DNA of 64,000 nt from the NCBI GenBank assembly GCA_037951105.1, contig JBAMJV010005510.1:38646-102645 (forward strand), in the 5' to 3' direction. This DNA comes from Echinarachnius parma (Eukaryota; Echinodermata; Echinoidea; Clypeasteroida; Echinarachniidae). Each line of letters opens with the position of its first letter. Positions within the stretch are counted from its first letter, which is position 1. The notes beneath the pieces are model-generated. The model saw nothing but the letters and a program-made list of their open reading frames with translations, did no database searches and was not told the DNA's origin. The translations under genes and the position numbers were made by a program. This document shows, in pieces, positions 49,001-54,870 of this stretch.

Positions 49001-51766
49001 CACGGGTGCGGATATCGTCAAGATCAAACGGATGATTATTACTGCGACAAATCTACAACAGACCATCAGTATTCGGTGATAAAATATGAACTCAATATTC
49101 GTTTTTTTCACTAGGTAAACAGTGTTCGTTTTCTTTCAAACTTTCACAAATCTTTCAATTCTATTTTACAATGATATTGATATAGGATTGAAGTCTCAAA
49201 TGTCAGTTTGTGCAATATCTGACACTTTACATGGATCACTTTAAAGGGAGGCTTGAGTATTGGTATTTTCCGAAGTGCCCCCCCACCCAAATTACTTGTA
49301 ACGGATTTGGTTGATTTCAATTCCATGTGAAAGATCATCGAAAAAAACATGGGAAATAATAATTCCCATTCAAATGCTCTAATTGTTGTGAAATTTGCAT
49401 TCAAAATATTATATAAAAGTGATTGACGTCCGGCTATCACTTTTGACTCTTACTCTAGAGCCGCGCTACGTTCTATAGGTCCTCCTAATACGGGACTGAA
49501 AATGAATATTGTTTGTGCTAAGGCTGAGTCGGTTCGGTCGATCACACCGGTTACCGACCGTTTCAATCGGGACCCGGTTTCGTTATAAATATCGGTAACG
49601 GTGCCCCGAAAAAAATAAAAATAAAAATAAAATGTTACAAAATAAATTAAGATTATCACTTAATGTAGCGGAATTCAAGTAAAAACGGGGCAATTGATAT
49701 CATTTACTTTAAAGAGTGGTTATTTTCGAGAAATTCTTGGTTCGTTACTTCGTTTGACAGTCAGAAATTGAACAGGAAGCGCAAAATTGCTAGTCATTTG
49801 AACGATATTGTTGGCGGATGTGCACACAAAGTTAGTCCGATACTCCAGGGGAGTTGTCTGATGGATCTTCGTATGATCCAGCTGATGAGCCAGTGCATTC
49901 GAAAAGTGGCTCAAAATATGTATTTTGGTCATTTGCAACATTTTAAAATGTTTTGATATTCTACTTACAGGATTTCATGGCGTTTGATAGCTGAACAGAA
50001 ACAAAAATGAGCCCCAAAACAATGAAAATTACGCAAAATATCGATAAAATCGGCTACATGTATAACGTACGCGTATGGCGGATGAATTAACATAGCTCCG
50101 TCGCGGAAGGATCTCGCGTAAGAAAAAAGACCCGTAACCTGCACGCAAAGTATACGAGCGATATGCATGAAACAGCGGCTCGAAAAATTGCTGCTAGCTA
50201 GCTACAACCTTCGATATTAGCCGTCCGGTTTCAGTTAACCTCACGATTAGTCACGAATGTTTCTTGGAAATTTATAGATAATTCAGCACAGTTTTTTCAT
50301 TGTTTTGGGGGTGATTTTGTATTCTGTTTAGCTTTCAAATGCCATGGGATCATGTAAGTAGACAGAGGTAAGTAAGCAGAGGGCAGTGGCTCACATGTCA
50401 CAAGCGATCGTACATGTGATGTTTCCCCCCGACTGGCGGGCTAAGTTTCTGTGAAACGTGTGGCGTAATGCTGAACCAACAATCGATTTCTAGGTCCAAT
50501 TTACTTCGGAAAAAATACTTTTCTTGCAAAACTGAGTTAATTCTGGATAGTCTGTAACTATTTTCCCGTAAAGATTGATATGTAAATTCATAAAAGCCTC
50601 AGTATTTGTTATGTTATTTGCATATAAAAAGAGCAATATAAGCCCCAAACAGTGCATTTTTGCCGATGCTTGCACGATTGCGTGATTTTACCCGTCCGAG
50701 TTTCGACGGTAAAAATTTATCGGGATACCGGTTCCCGACCGGTAAAAGTTTATCGGGACCCGGTTCCGAATATATCATGACATGACTCAGGCTTAGTTTG
50801 TGCACGCTAATTGTGCTTAAAACTATACATATGATACGGTACTTACCACCGATTCACTCTCCAATATGTGATCCAACTATCGGGTGGATTAAAATTATGA
50901 TTTTTCCCTCCATTCCGCTAAAAATCAGTGATTTATGCTCCTCCTCGACTTCTCTCCGTGTGTTAGCGTGACTCCGAACAGATATGCACAGTAACTATTA
51001 CCGCGCATACAATGTGTATCGCAAGCGCCGTTCGCATCGGCAGCCATCGCGATCATCAAAATCTGTTCGGAGTCGCGCTAACACACGGAGAGAAGTCGAG
51101 GAGGCACATAAATCACTGATTTTTAGCGGAATAGAGGGAAAAATCATCATTTTAATGCACTGGACAGTTGGATCACATATTGCCAATTATTGGATTATAT
51201 ATCGGGGGTAAGTACCGTATCATATGTATAATTTTAAGCTCAATTAGACTGCACACAAAATGTTCATTTTCGGTAAGCCTAAGTTAGTATGACTATGACT
51301 TATGTCTGAGCTGGATCTAGAATGCTAGCGCTTCGCGCTAGCATTCTCTAGAGCGCTTCGCGCTAGCGTTCTCTAAGAGTTAGCCTTCCGGTAACTCTAG
51401 AGAACGCTAGCGTGAAGCGCTAGCGTTCTAGATGCAGCTTGAAAAGTAGCCCCCCAAAAATAAATATTTTTTCCCCCTGATATGCAGTCCCACACACACA
51501 CACACACACACACATTATGCAATACCAATGCCCCAATGAGCACTGAGCCTCGACTCGCTCGGCCCGGCGAGATGTTCAGTGGCATCGCCGCCAAATAATT
51601 CAGCGGCATCACTCTCAGCCCTCAAGCCGAGAGTGTCCCGGTAGAAGATGACAACAATACTCACATCAACAGCTACATAGGTCTTGTCAAAGTTAGGTAG
51701 CTTGATTTTTATTTGAAATTGTATCTTTATAAACAGGAAATGAGAAAGCCCACTGACTTACCCCAT
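18086..51766 (-). CDS. homer: Homer scaffold protein gene (9 coding exons, complete, exon 3 frameshifted)
   Basis: Homer proteins are cytoplasmic and postsynaptic adaptors. Their N-terminal EVH1 domain binds proline-rich PPxxF-type ligands (mGluR, IP3 receptor, Shank) and the C-terminal coiled coil tetramerises. Exons, 5' to 3' on the minus strand: 51766-51762, 25763-25607, 23934-23796, 22998-22867, 21651-21539, 21016-20860, 20009-19896, 19285-19205, 18265-18086. All junctions are GT-AG and phases agree, apart from exon 3, which is 139 nt where 132 is expected. Without the extra 7 nt the product would be 356 residues, close to vertebrate Homer1 (about 354). EVH1 spans about residues 1-111, with Phe14, Trp24, FGQW and GLGF visible. 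A low-complexity linker is followed by a heptad-rich coiled coil from about residue 180 to the end. The family assignment is seen directly by similarity. Whether this allele is functional is doubtful because of exon 3. Confidence 0.93.
18327..18374 (-). pseudogene. Tandem copy 1 of the start of homer exon 9
   Basis: The 48 bp reads [16 protein letters not shown] in the same phase as exon 9 and is followed directly by GTAAGA. The acceptor AG immediately before the Gln codon is lost (TTTAA precedes it). It is part of a tandem duplication that also includes flanking intron sequence. Confidence 0.75.
18508..18548 (-). pseudogene. Tandem copy 2 of the start of homer exon 9
   Basis: An intact acceptor (ACTCCAG) is followed by in-phase codons [14 protein letters not shown], after which similarity to exon 9 fades. 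Intron sequence beside copies 1 and 2 is also duplicated (a GCAAAAGGAATTAAT block at about 18430 and 18587), so this is a segmental tandem duplication and not a retro-copy. Confidence 0.7.
18967..19165. mobile_element. 199-bp CpG-rich MITE in homer intron 8
   Basis: Ends CCCGGCGCAGACAGAGCCGA and the inverse at 19146-19165, with inner CGATCCGAT/ATCGGATC repeats. 40 bp from the exon 8 donor. Confidence 0.85.
19205..19285 (-). CDS. homer: homer exon 8 (coiled coil)
   Basis: The exon is 81 nt (27 codons, phase 0-0), with acceptor TTGACAG and donor GTATGT. It encodes [20 protein letters not shown] and RLTSELE, a clear heptad pattern of Leu/Val. Phase compatibility with exons 7 and 9 supports inclusion. 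Confidence 0.85.
19440..19845. mobile_element. Snap-back element in homer intron 7
   Basis: Arms of about 190 bp meet at about 19652 with almost no loop (GGTTCATAA/TTATGAACC). It ends in TAGAGT-like termini near TGATGTCAT and ATGACGTCA. Transcribed in either direction it would form a ~190-bp hairpin. Confidence 0.8.
19896..20009 (-). CDS. homer: homer exon 7 (coiled coil)
   Basis: The exon is 114 nt (38 codons, phase 0-0), with acceptor GTTCAG and donor AAACAG/GTGGGA. It encodes [16 protein letters not shown] and then [18 protein letters not shown]. It is acidic and basic heptad sequence with little direct conservation. Confidence 0.85.
20581..20814 (+). pseudogene. C-terminal fragment of a retrotransposon polyprotein
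   Basis: An open stretch in the homer intron between exons 6 and 7, antisense to homer, ends at TAG 20812-20814. It contains [20 protein letters not shown], then [12 protein letters not shown] and a terminal helix ending AIKHWKDLI. The pattern (basic, Trp-Gly, Cys-X-x-Gly, QTMDHIL-C) is typical of the zinc-knuckle-like tail after the reverse transcriptase of non-LTR elements. A stop at 20578 and the absence of RT motifs upstream show it is a 5'-truncated relic. The family is uncertain. Confidence 0.6.
20860..21016 (-). CDS. homer: homer exon 6 (coiled coil)
   Basis: The exon is 157 nt (1 + 52 codons). It encodes [20 protein letters not shown], then [19 protein letters not shown] and a Lys-rich end. 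This is the best conserved coiled-coil block of Homer (ELATLKGNNAKLTAALLEST in vertebrates). Donor is GTAAGG. Confidence 0.93.
21539..21651 (-). CDS. homer: homer exon 5
   Basis: The exon is 113 nt (37 codons + 2). The acceptor is GAGCAG and the donor AGAG/GTGGGT. It encodes a Gly/Ser-rich linker, then [14 protein letters not shown], which begins the coiled coil. The split codon (AG + C) gives Ser at the junction with exon 6. Confidence 0.88.
21652..22866 (-). other. homer intron 4
   Basis: Contains a 23-nt G-run after a T/G-rich tract (about 21960-22013) and a CAGTTTCAGTTTCAGTTT element tail at about 22322. No exon seen. Confidence 0.7.
22867..22998 (-). CDS. homer: homer exon 4
   Basis: The exon is 132 nt (44 codons), with acceptor CTTTCAG and donor GTACTG. 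It encodes [16 protein letters not shown] followed by a Ser/Pro/Lys-rich linker. The start corresponds to the helix that closes the EVH1 domain in Homer (KFQEFKEAA-like). The rest is the weakly conserved hinge before the coiled coil. Confidence 0.9.
23796..23934 (-). CDS. homer: homer exon 3 (EVH1, second half) with 7-bp frameshifting duplication
   Basis: The acceptor is CTGTAG and the donor GTGAGT. The exon starts with the expected Ala-Ile-Ile-Asn codons. The 7-mer ATCAACA then occurs twice in tandem, and the rest ([19 protein letters not shown] and on to GLGFSSE) continues in another frame. Length is 139 nt; with one 7-mer it would be 132 nt (44 codons), phase 0 to 0. As given, the frame enters exon 4 and meets TGA at its second full codon, so translation would stop near residue 103. 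No alternative AG acceptor restores the frame. Confidence 0.9.
24652..25081. mobile_element. TTAA element, family K1 copy 3
   Basis: 430 bp in the homer intron between exons 2 and 3, same ends as the other K1 copies and TTAA duplications at 24648-24651 and 25082-25085. Confidence 0.85.
25607..25763 (-). CDS. homer: homer exon 2 (EVH1, first half)
   Basis: The exon is 157 nt (1 + 52 codons). It has acceptor TTGCAG and donor AAAG/GTAACA. It encodes [16 protein letters not shown] through VISVDGSK, the first EVH1 strands, with the ligand-groove Phe14 and Trp24. It ends in phase 0 at the same place as the vertebrate homer exon (after DGSK). A degenerate copy lies 82 bp upstream at 25846-25959. 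Confidence 0.95.
25846..25959 (-). pseudogene. Degenerate tandem copy of homer exon 2
   Basis: The copy is strongly similar to exon 2 from its acceptor side (TTTTCAG then GGAACAACC) through KKNWLPS and KQAV. It has three lesions. One C is missing near the start, which shifts the frame relative to exon 1. A net 21-bp deletion removes the FDSTRST segment. The region of the splice donor is not preserved. It can still be read in a different frame, but it cannot substitute for exon 2 in phase. It is most simply a dead tandem exon duplication. Confidence 0.85.
26049..26269. mobile_element. 221-bp MITE just upstream of the exon 2 copy
   Basis: Perfect 22-bp inverted ends beginning AAAACCCGGCACTTGTCGG. 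In homer intron 1. Confidence 0.8.
27588..28382. mobile_element. piggyBac-like non-autonomous element, family P copy 2 (inverted)
   Basis: 795 bp, opposite orientation to copy 1. Termini CCCTAATAGGGCCGGG and CCCGGCCCTTTTAGGG, with TTAA duplications at 27584-27587 and 28383-28386. A GGGGGCCATAATGGCCCCC block is present at both ends, doubled at the right end. It lies in homer intron 1. Confidence 0.88.
28480..30310. mobile_element. Composite fold-back region with TGACGTCA palindromes
   Basis: A ~150-bp block at 28580-28735 recurs inverted at 29567-29685 (TGATTGGTCTACATAGC, TTTGGTCACATGA). A second hairpin at 28755-28910 has one arm repeated at 30200-30303 (AATAGTGCTTTTCCTGTCAC). CRE-like TGACGTCA occurs at about 28719, 29545, 29582 and 29703. 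Between the arms are a CpG-rich stretch (29040-29330) and the Crypton-like fragment. Confidence 0.6.
29866..30008 (+). pseudogene. N-terminal fragment resembling Crypton-like (DUF3504) recombinase proteins
   Basis: ATG at 29866 in good context opens [20 protein letters not shown], then STDSENTKK, resembling the 'RF..L.(E/D)(D/E)(L/I)...DS.NTK' start of Crypton-derived/DUF3504 proteins. An A-tract (about 29945-29953) then shifts the frame. In the +1-base frame the text continues with [12 protein letters not shown] and a DD-L motif, as expected for the family, and meets TAG about 35 codons later. It is a decayed fragment inside homer intron 1, flanked by inverted repeats. Assignment is from remembered family pattern. 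Confidence 0.4.
32834..33184. mobile_element. Fold-back MITE (351 bp)
   Basis: Inverted ends GTCACCCTGTAGTGCTGTTG; long inner inverted repeat CATTTTCTCATATTAAAAAT / inverse; central ATGAATATTCAT. Confidence 0.8.
33364..33783. mobile_element. Short element built from ACCAGTTGAAACC-type repeats
   Basis: Perfect inverted ends CCCAGGTCGAAAAAACAG. The whole 420-bp interior is made of ACTGGTT/AACCAGT words in both orientations (more than 20). No TSD seen, no ORF. Confidence 0.75.
35142..35480. mobile_element. Small inverted-repeat element with AGTGATA duplication
   Basis: 339 bp, ends CATACCTGCCAAC and GTTGGCAGGTATG, flanked by AGTGATA on both sides (7 bp, perhaps 8 with one mismatch). hAT-like. 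Contains an internal hairpin around AAAATCGGAC. Confidence 0.75.
36706..37177. mobile_element. TTAA element, family K3
   Basis: 472 bp, AGGTGAATGACAGTAGTGGG at the left end matched by the reverse complement of the right end, TTAA duplications on both sides. The interior has a CpG-rich patch (36890-37040) with no gene recognised. Confidence 0.8.
37188..37355. mobile_element. 168-bp MITE
   Basis: Inverted ends GGGCCCCATTGCAGAAAGAG / inverse CTGCAACGGGACCC. The inner ACAATCGATTGTA is present on both sides. Confidence 0.75.
39038..40705. mobile_element. TTAA element of 1.67 kb, family K4, with a small N-terminal-like ORF
   Basis: Termini AGGAGAAATTCAAAGG and CTTTGATTTTCTCCT, TTAA at 39034-39037 and 40706-40709. 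Subterminal inverted blocks (GACGTAAGAGCCGGGCTT and AAGCCCGGTTCTTACGTC) follow. A 32-codon frame at 39829-39927 starts [20 protein letters not shown] in good start context and may be a first exon of a lost transposase; this is not proven. Confidence 0.75.
41266..42591. mobile_element. hAT-like non-autonomous element, copy 1 (contains nested TTAA element)
   Basis: Termini TAAGCCTGAGTC and GACTCAGCCTTA with an exact 8-bp duplication GTGTAGCG on each side (41258-41265, 42592-42599), diagnostic of hAT-type insertion. It contains several open frames shared with copy 2. Nested insertion at 41855-42189. Confidence 0.88.
41855..42189. mobile_element. TTAA element, family K5, nested in the hAT-like element
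   Basis: 335 bp, ends GGGAAAGGATCAAAATTATG and the inverse CATAATTTTGATCCTTGCCC. It sits at a TTAA that is uninterrupted in copy 2 of the hAT-like element. The left duplication has lost one A. Confidence 0.88.
44136..44620. mobile_element. TTAA element, family K6, truncated copy
   Basis: Left end AGTGATTCAGGTAAAGTGTC after TTAA. The body matches 48688-49240 inverted, through TTCATACCAAAGGGACATTTG and the Ca. ATTCTTCTCTTACTATAAGC block; the far terminus is missing. Confidence 0.7.
44901..47258. repeat. Four copies of the GTCACACACGTGACC palindromic word
   Basis: Exact 15-mers at 44901, 44926, 47064 and 47244, two on each side of the TA element, so before that insertion they lay within about 430 bp. 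The CACGTG core is an E-box. Probably the subterminal repeat of an older element. Confidence 0.7.
45025..46953. mobile_element. 1.93-kb element with TGGGTCATTCCAC termini at a TA site
   Basis: Inverted ends TGGGTCATTCCAC and GTGGAATGACCCA flanked by TA (45023-45024, 46954-46955). The interior repeats CGGATGTAAC or CGGACGTAAC with GGAAACC several times (45205, 45572, 45956, 46156, 46325, 46510, 46555). A 122-codon minus-strand frame (46416-46784) is not recognised. It lies within sequence carrying four GTCACACACGTGACC repeats. Confidence 0.75.
47430..47627. mobile_element. Partial K1 family element
   Basis: Keeps the right half of K1 (TGGTTCCGTAAG, GAATTACACAACC, CGGTACCAAAACATA, TGGTGGTCCCC) but has no left terminus. 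A truncated relic in homer intron 1. Confidence 0.65.
47790..48041. mobile_element. 252-bp MITE
   Basis: Inverted ends GCCGAGTAAAAACGGACGGA and the inverse of CCGTTTGGACTCGGC. The centre carries palindromic CAACCATGGTTG repeats and poly-T. Confidence 0.65.
48427..48472. repeat. Short perfect hairpin
   Basis: CATGTTCATTCAAGTGACA with its exact inverse after a ~17-nt loop. Confidence 0.7.
48688..49240. mobile_element. TTAA element, family K6, complete copy
   Basis: 553 bp, AGTGATCCAGGTAAAGTGTC to GACACTTTACATGGATCACT, TTAA on both sides (48684-48687, 49241-49244). A further decayed relative ends at about 35995 (GGATCACT then TTAA). Confidence 0.85.
49519..50795. mobile_element. hAT-like non-autonomous element, copy 2 (inverted)
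   Basis: 1,277 bp, opposite orientation to 41266-42591. Termini TAAGGCTGAGTC and GACTCAGGCTTA, exact 8-bp duplication GTTTGTGC on each side. Most of its length aligns to copy 1. It lacks the TTAA insertion and so preserves the empty site (TTTTAAAA at about 49940). Confidence 0.88.
50805..51249. mobile_element. Snap-back element abutting the hAT-like copy
   Basis: Arms 50805-50985 and 51047-51249 are inverted (ACATATGATACGGTACTTAC; GAAGTCGAGGAGG). It begins right after the right 8-bp duplication of the hAT-like copy 2. Confidence 0.75.
51313..51432. repeat. Dense palindromic cluster of GCTAGCGCTTCGCGCTAGC
   Basis: Four copies of an AGAACGCTAGCG-type word in alternating orientation give nested hairpins within 120 bp. 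It lies 330 bp from homer exon 1, inside intron 1. Confidence 0.8.
51491..51514. repeat. (CA)n microsatellite
   Basis: About twelve CA units in homer intron 1, 250 bp from exon 1. Confidence 0.95.
51762..51766 (-). CDS. homer: homer exon 1 (Met-Gly)
   Basis: On the minus strand the sequence reads ATGGG followed by GTAAGT, a consensus donor. It ends in phase 2, exactly what exon 2 (starting with one G before the Glu codon) needs to give the conserved MGEQP start of Homer proteins. I searched the window for other ATGNN/GT candidates. This is the only one that combines the Met-Gly codons with a strong donor. It implies a 26-kb first intron. Confidence 0.75.
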
Positions 51767-52020
51767 TATTGGCGAATATTCTTTCCTATGTGAGAATTGT
51801 TGATATTAGACTGCTACCTAGTTCTTTCCAAGTCCAGTTATCACGAAAAAATAAAAGTTGTTCCGAAGAGTTTTGTCCGCGCTTGACTCTCTAATCGACT
51901 CTAAATTGAAGTTAGCACACAGATAATTTACATTTATATTGCGATGTATACAATCACAACTGTACGTATTTCTACGTGTACGCGGCCGGTACGGTGCGCG
52001 CGTCACTGGTTACTCACTCT
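51767..52020 (-). promoter_or_regulatory. Presumed homer 5' UTR and promoter region
   Basis: This lies directly upstream of the exon 1 ATG on the minus strand. It contains a CpG-rich patch (about 51970-52005). No TATA box or clear initiator was identified. A 62-codon upstream open frame crosses it and looks incidental. The call is positional inference only. Confidence 0.3.
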
Positions 52021-52129
52021 TCTATGGTATCTTTGATGAAGCAGTTGCAATAGTGTGCTTTTATTTATTTATCACAAAAATCAATAAATTGCATACAATA
52101 AAACGGGTATAAAACATACGTTATTAAGG

Positions 52130-53855
52130 GTGCGGTTCGTTATTCCGAAGGTTCGTTATTCCGAAGGTTCATTATTCCGAACACGCAAATTTCGTATACC
52201 TGAGGGTTTGTTAATCCGAAAATGAAATAGGGTTCGTTAATCCGAACATTTGTTGCATTATTCCGAAGGTTCGTTATTCCGAGGGTCCGTATTTCCGAAT
52301 GTTCGCTATTCCTAAAATGAAATCGGGTTCGTTATTCCGAAGGTTCTTTAGTCCGAAGGTTCGGTTATTCCGAAGGTTCGTTATTCCGAAGGTTCGTTAT
52401 TCTGAAGGATCGGTATTCCGAAGGTTCGCTATTCCTAAAATGAAATCGGGTTCGTTAATCCGAAAATGAATTCGGGCTCTGTATTAAATTAAGAGAGAAC
52501 AGAAATATAATTTCAGATTAGCGTAGCCACGTGGGAAAGAGGATGGGGGGGGGGGGGGGGGGGGGGGCTTGCTTAATCAAATAAAAAGATAAAACAAACT
52601 TAAAGGGGCCCTGCAACCCAAATGCATGTTGACCTCTGTTCATCTGTATTAGTGTACACATTCAATATTTGTAAACGGTTTGACCCAAATATGTTTTGTA
52701 TATTTTTAAACATTTTATCATTTATTTGTCTTCATGTTGCTAAGCCCCACCTCCTAAAAAACCCTCCAGAGCAAATTCTATTGTTGACCTGCAGTGACAT
52801 CATTTGTCAATCACTGGTCAGCTACCATGCTATTGTGATTAGCCTAATCACAATAGCATCACACGGTTGAATAGAATACCAACTCACACAACTTCAATTA
52901 CAATAGCTGTTGCTATGTCAGAAGAAAAGCACTGTCTAAGCTATTGCATGGAGGTATGCAGGTCATGCTTTTGTGTGGATGTTCTTTTTGTACTTTCATC
53001 TTTTGTTAATCTCATGGTAGCTGACCAGTGATTGACAAATGATGTCACTGCAGGTCAACAATAGAATTTGCTCTGGAGGGTTTTTTAGGAGGTGGGGCTT
53101 AGCAACATGAAGACAAATAAATGATAAAATGTTTAAAAATATACAAAACATATTTGGGTCAAACCATTTACAAATATTGAATGTGTACACTAATACAGAT
53201 GAACAGAGGTCAACATGCATTTGAGTTGCAGGGCCCCTTTAAATGTTTGATTGGTCTGGCCAAGGGAGGGAAGGGGGAGGGGCATGCTTAAAGCAGGCTC
53301 TAAATTATATAAACAAAAAAACCAAATTTGAATTTTAGATTGGCGTAGCCACGGGGTAAGAGGAAGGGGGGGGGGGGGCTTGATTCAACAAAATAAAAAC
53401 AAACTGTAATTTCGGATTGGCGTAGCCACGGAGGGAAGGGGTTGCTTGATACAGGATCTGTATTACATAGACGTATAGTTGTAAAGTGGCATAGTAAGGT
53501 TAAGGGAAAATAATGGGTTTAATTTAGTAGTTTATGCAGGTCGTATAGGGTGGGGAGTAGGGGGGGGGGGGGGGTATTGACTTCCTTCCTTCCGTGGCTA
53601 CGCCAATCTGAAATATAGTATTATAACAAACCCGATTTCATTTTCGGATTAACGAACCCTATTTTATTTTCGGACTAACGAACCTTCGGAATAACAAACC
53701 CGATTTCATTTTAGGATTAGCGAACCTTCGGAATAACGAACCCTCGGAATAACGAACCTTCGGAATAACGAACCTTCGGAATAACAAACCTTCGGAATAA
53801 CCAACCTTCGGAATAACCGAACCTTCGGAATAACCAACCTTCGGAATAACTAGCT
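52130..53855. mobile_element. Fold-back element with arms made of 16-bp tandem repeats
   Basis: The left arm (52130-52470) is a degenerate array of GGTTCGTTATTCCGAA; the right arm (53630-53850) is the same repeat inverted. Between them are inverted copies of a GATTGGCGTAGCCACG block (52517, 53339, 53413 and inverse at 53590) with G-runs, and the nested element 52604-53238. Tandem-repeat inverted arms are the architecture of fold-back elements (FB of Drosophila, TU of sea urchins). Repeat-encoded open frames here are not genes. Confidence 0.75.
52604..53238. mobile_element. TTAA element, family K7, with 226-bp inverted arms
   Basis: TTAA duplications at 52600-52603 and 53239-53242. Arms 52604-52829 and 53013-53238 are the same length and almost identical, beginning AGGGGCCCTGCAAC. 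The near-identity suggests recent mobility or gene conversion. The centre holds a second small hairpin (CTATTGTGATTAG). Confidence 0.9.
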
Positions 53856-54826
53856 GCACGTAATAATATAATTTAAAAGTGTGCTTCGGCCAAATAAGTA
53901 TATAGCAACTGAGGATTATCCTGTCGCACTATTGACTCGAGAGCAGGGTATAGCAACGGGGGAGCTGCGAGGGGGGGGGGGGGGCTTGGGGGCACGTGCC
54001 CCCAATAATTAGTAAAAAACAATAGGAAACATAAAGGGACATTTTTATTTTAAAAAACAAAGAAATACATAAGGCGTGCCCCCCCCCCCCCCCCCCCCCC
54101 CATCAGTCCGACCAAGGCGCTACGCGACTATAGGGGTATATACCCCAAAGTGAAAGTATACCCCCCCCCCCCCAACACAAAAAATCACCCACAGATCTTG
54201 CTAAAAAATTGACACATACCATATATATATAAGCAAAATATCCAAGTACATTATATAATATAATTCAAATCGTATTTAACATTTTGTTTTATTATATTTC
54301 TGTTATGACCTAATTAATAGCTGTAACGTCAGGTTTATATTCTGGCCTATACCATAATAATGACCGTGACGCTATATTTTAGAGGGATAGTTTAGTTTTG
54401 GTTTAGAGGGCGCTCCCAGAAATAATTAGTTTTTGAGGCAATGAAAACCTTAGTGTATTATTTGGAGTATGTGATTTTAAGGATAAAACAAACTTTATTT
54501 GATCAGAATCCGACGGTTTAGAAACAGCTGAAATATCAATGATAATTGGAATACAATTATTTATATAATGTCTACACATTTTCGAAAATATACCGACGTT
54601 TTTTGGTTTAATATAGGATTTTCGGTCAATTTCATAAGTTGGCCACACGTATTCATTTTGTGTGCATTCAATTTCGCTGATTTTGCCACCGCAGTTGTAA
54701 TATATTTTGTAAAGTTCAAAATTCGTTTTCTATAGATTGTATAAGTGACTACCAAGTTTGGTGCGGTTTTAGAAATAACTGAGTTGGTGTTTGACTCTTC
54801 GAAGAAAAAACAAAGAATACAAAGTT

Positions 54827-54870
54827 ATGGTTGTTGTTGTTGTTGTTGGTGTTGTTGTTGTTGTTGTTGT
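54827..54870. repeat. (GTT)n microsatellite
   Basis: About fourteen GTT triplets with single GGT interruptions. Confidence 0.95.

Larger units (their letters stand above)
25960..51761 (-). other. homer intron 1, transposon-rich
   Basis: Nearly 26 kb between the Met-Gly exon and the exon 2 duplicate region. Sequence not covered by the listed elements (for example 26270-27587, 30310-32833, 33784-35141, 35481-36705, 37356-39037, 42628-44135) is AT-rich. It has no ORF with family resemblance, and a diverged ~390-bp-spaced duplication at 37767-37895 and 38155-38265. Confidence 0.65.

Noticed and set aside
53659-53859. 66-codon frame with YSEG/VIPKV repeats
   Set aside because: It is the 16-bp fold-back repeat translated, and the inverted left arm has no corresponding conserved frame.
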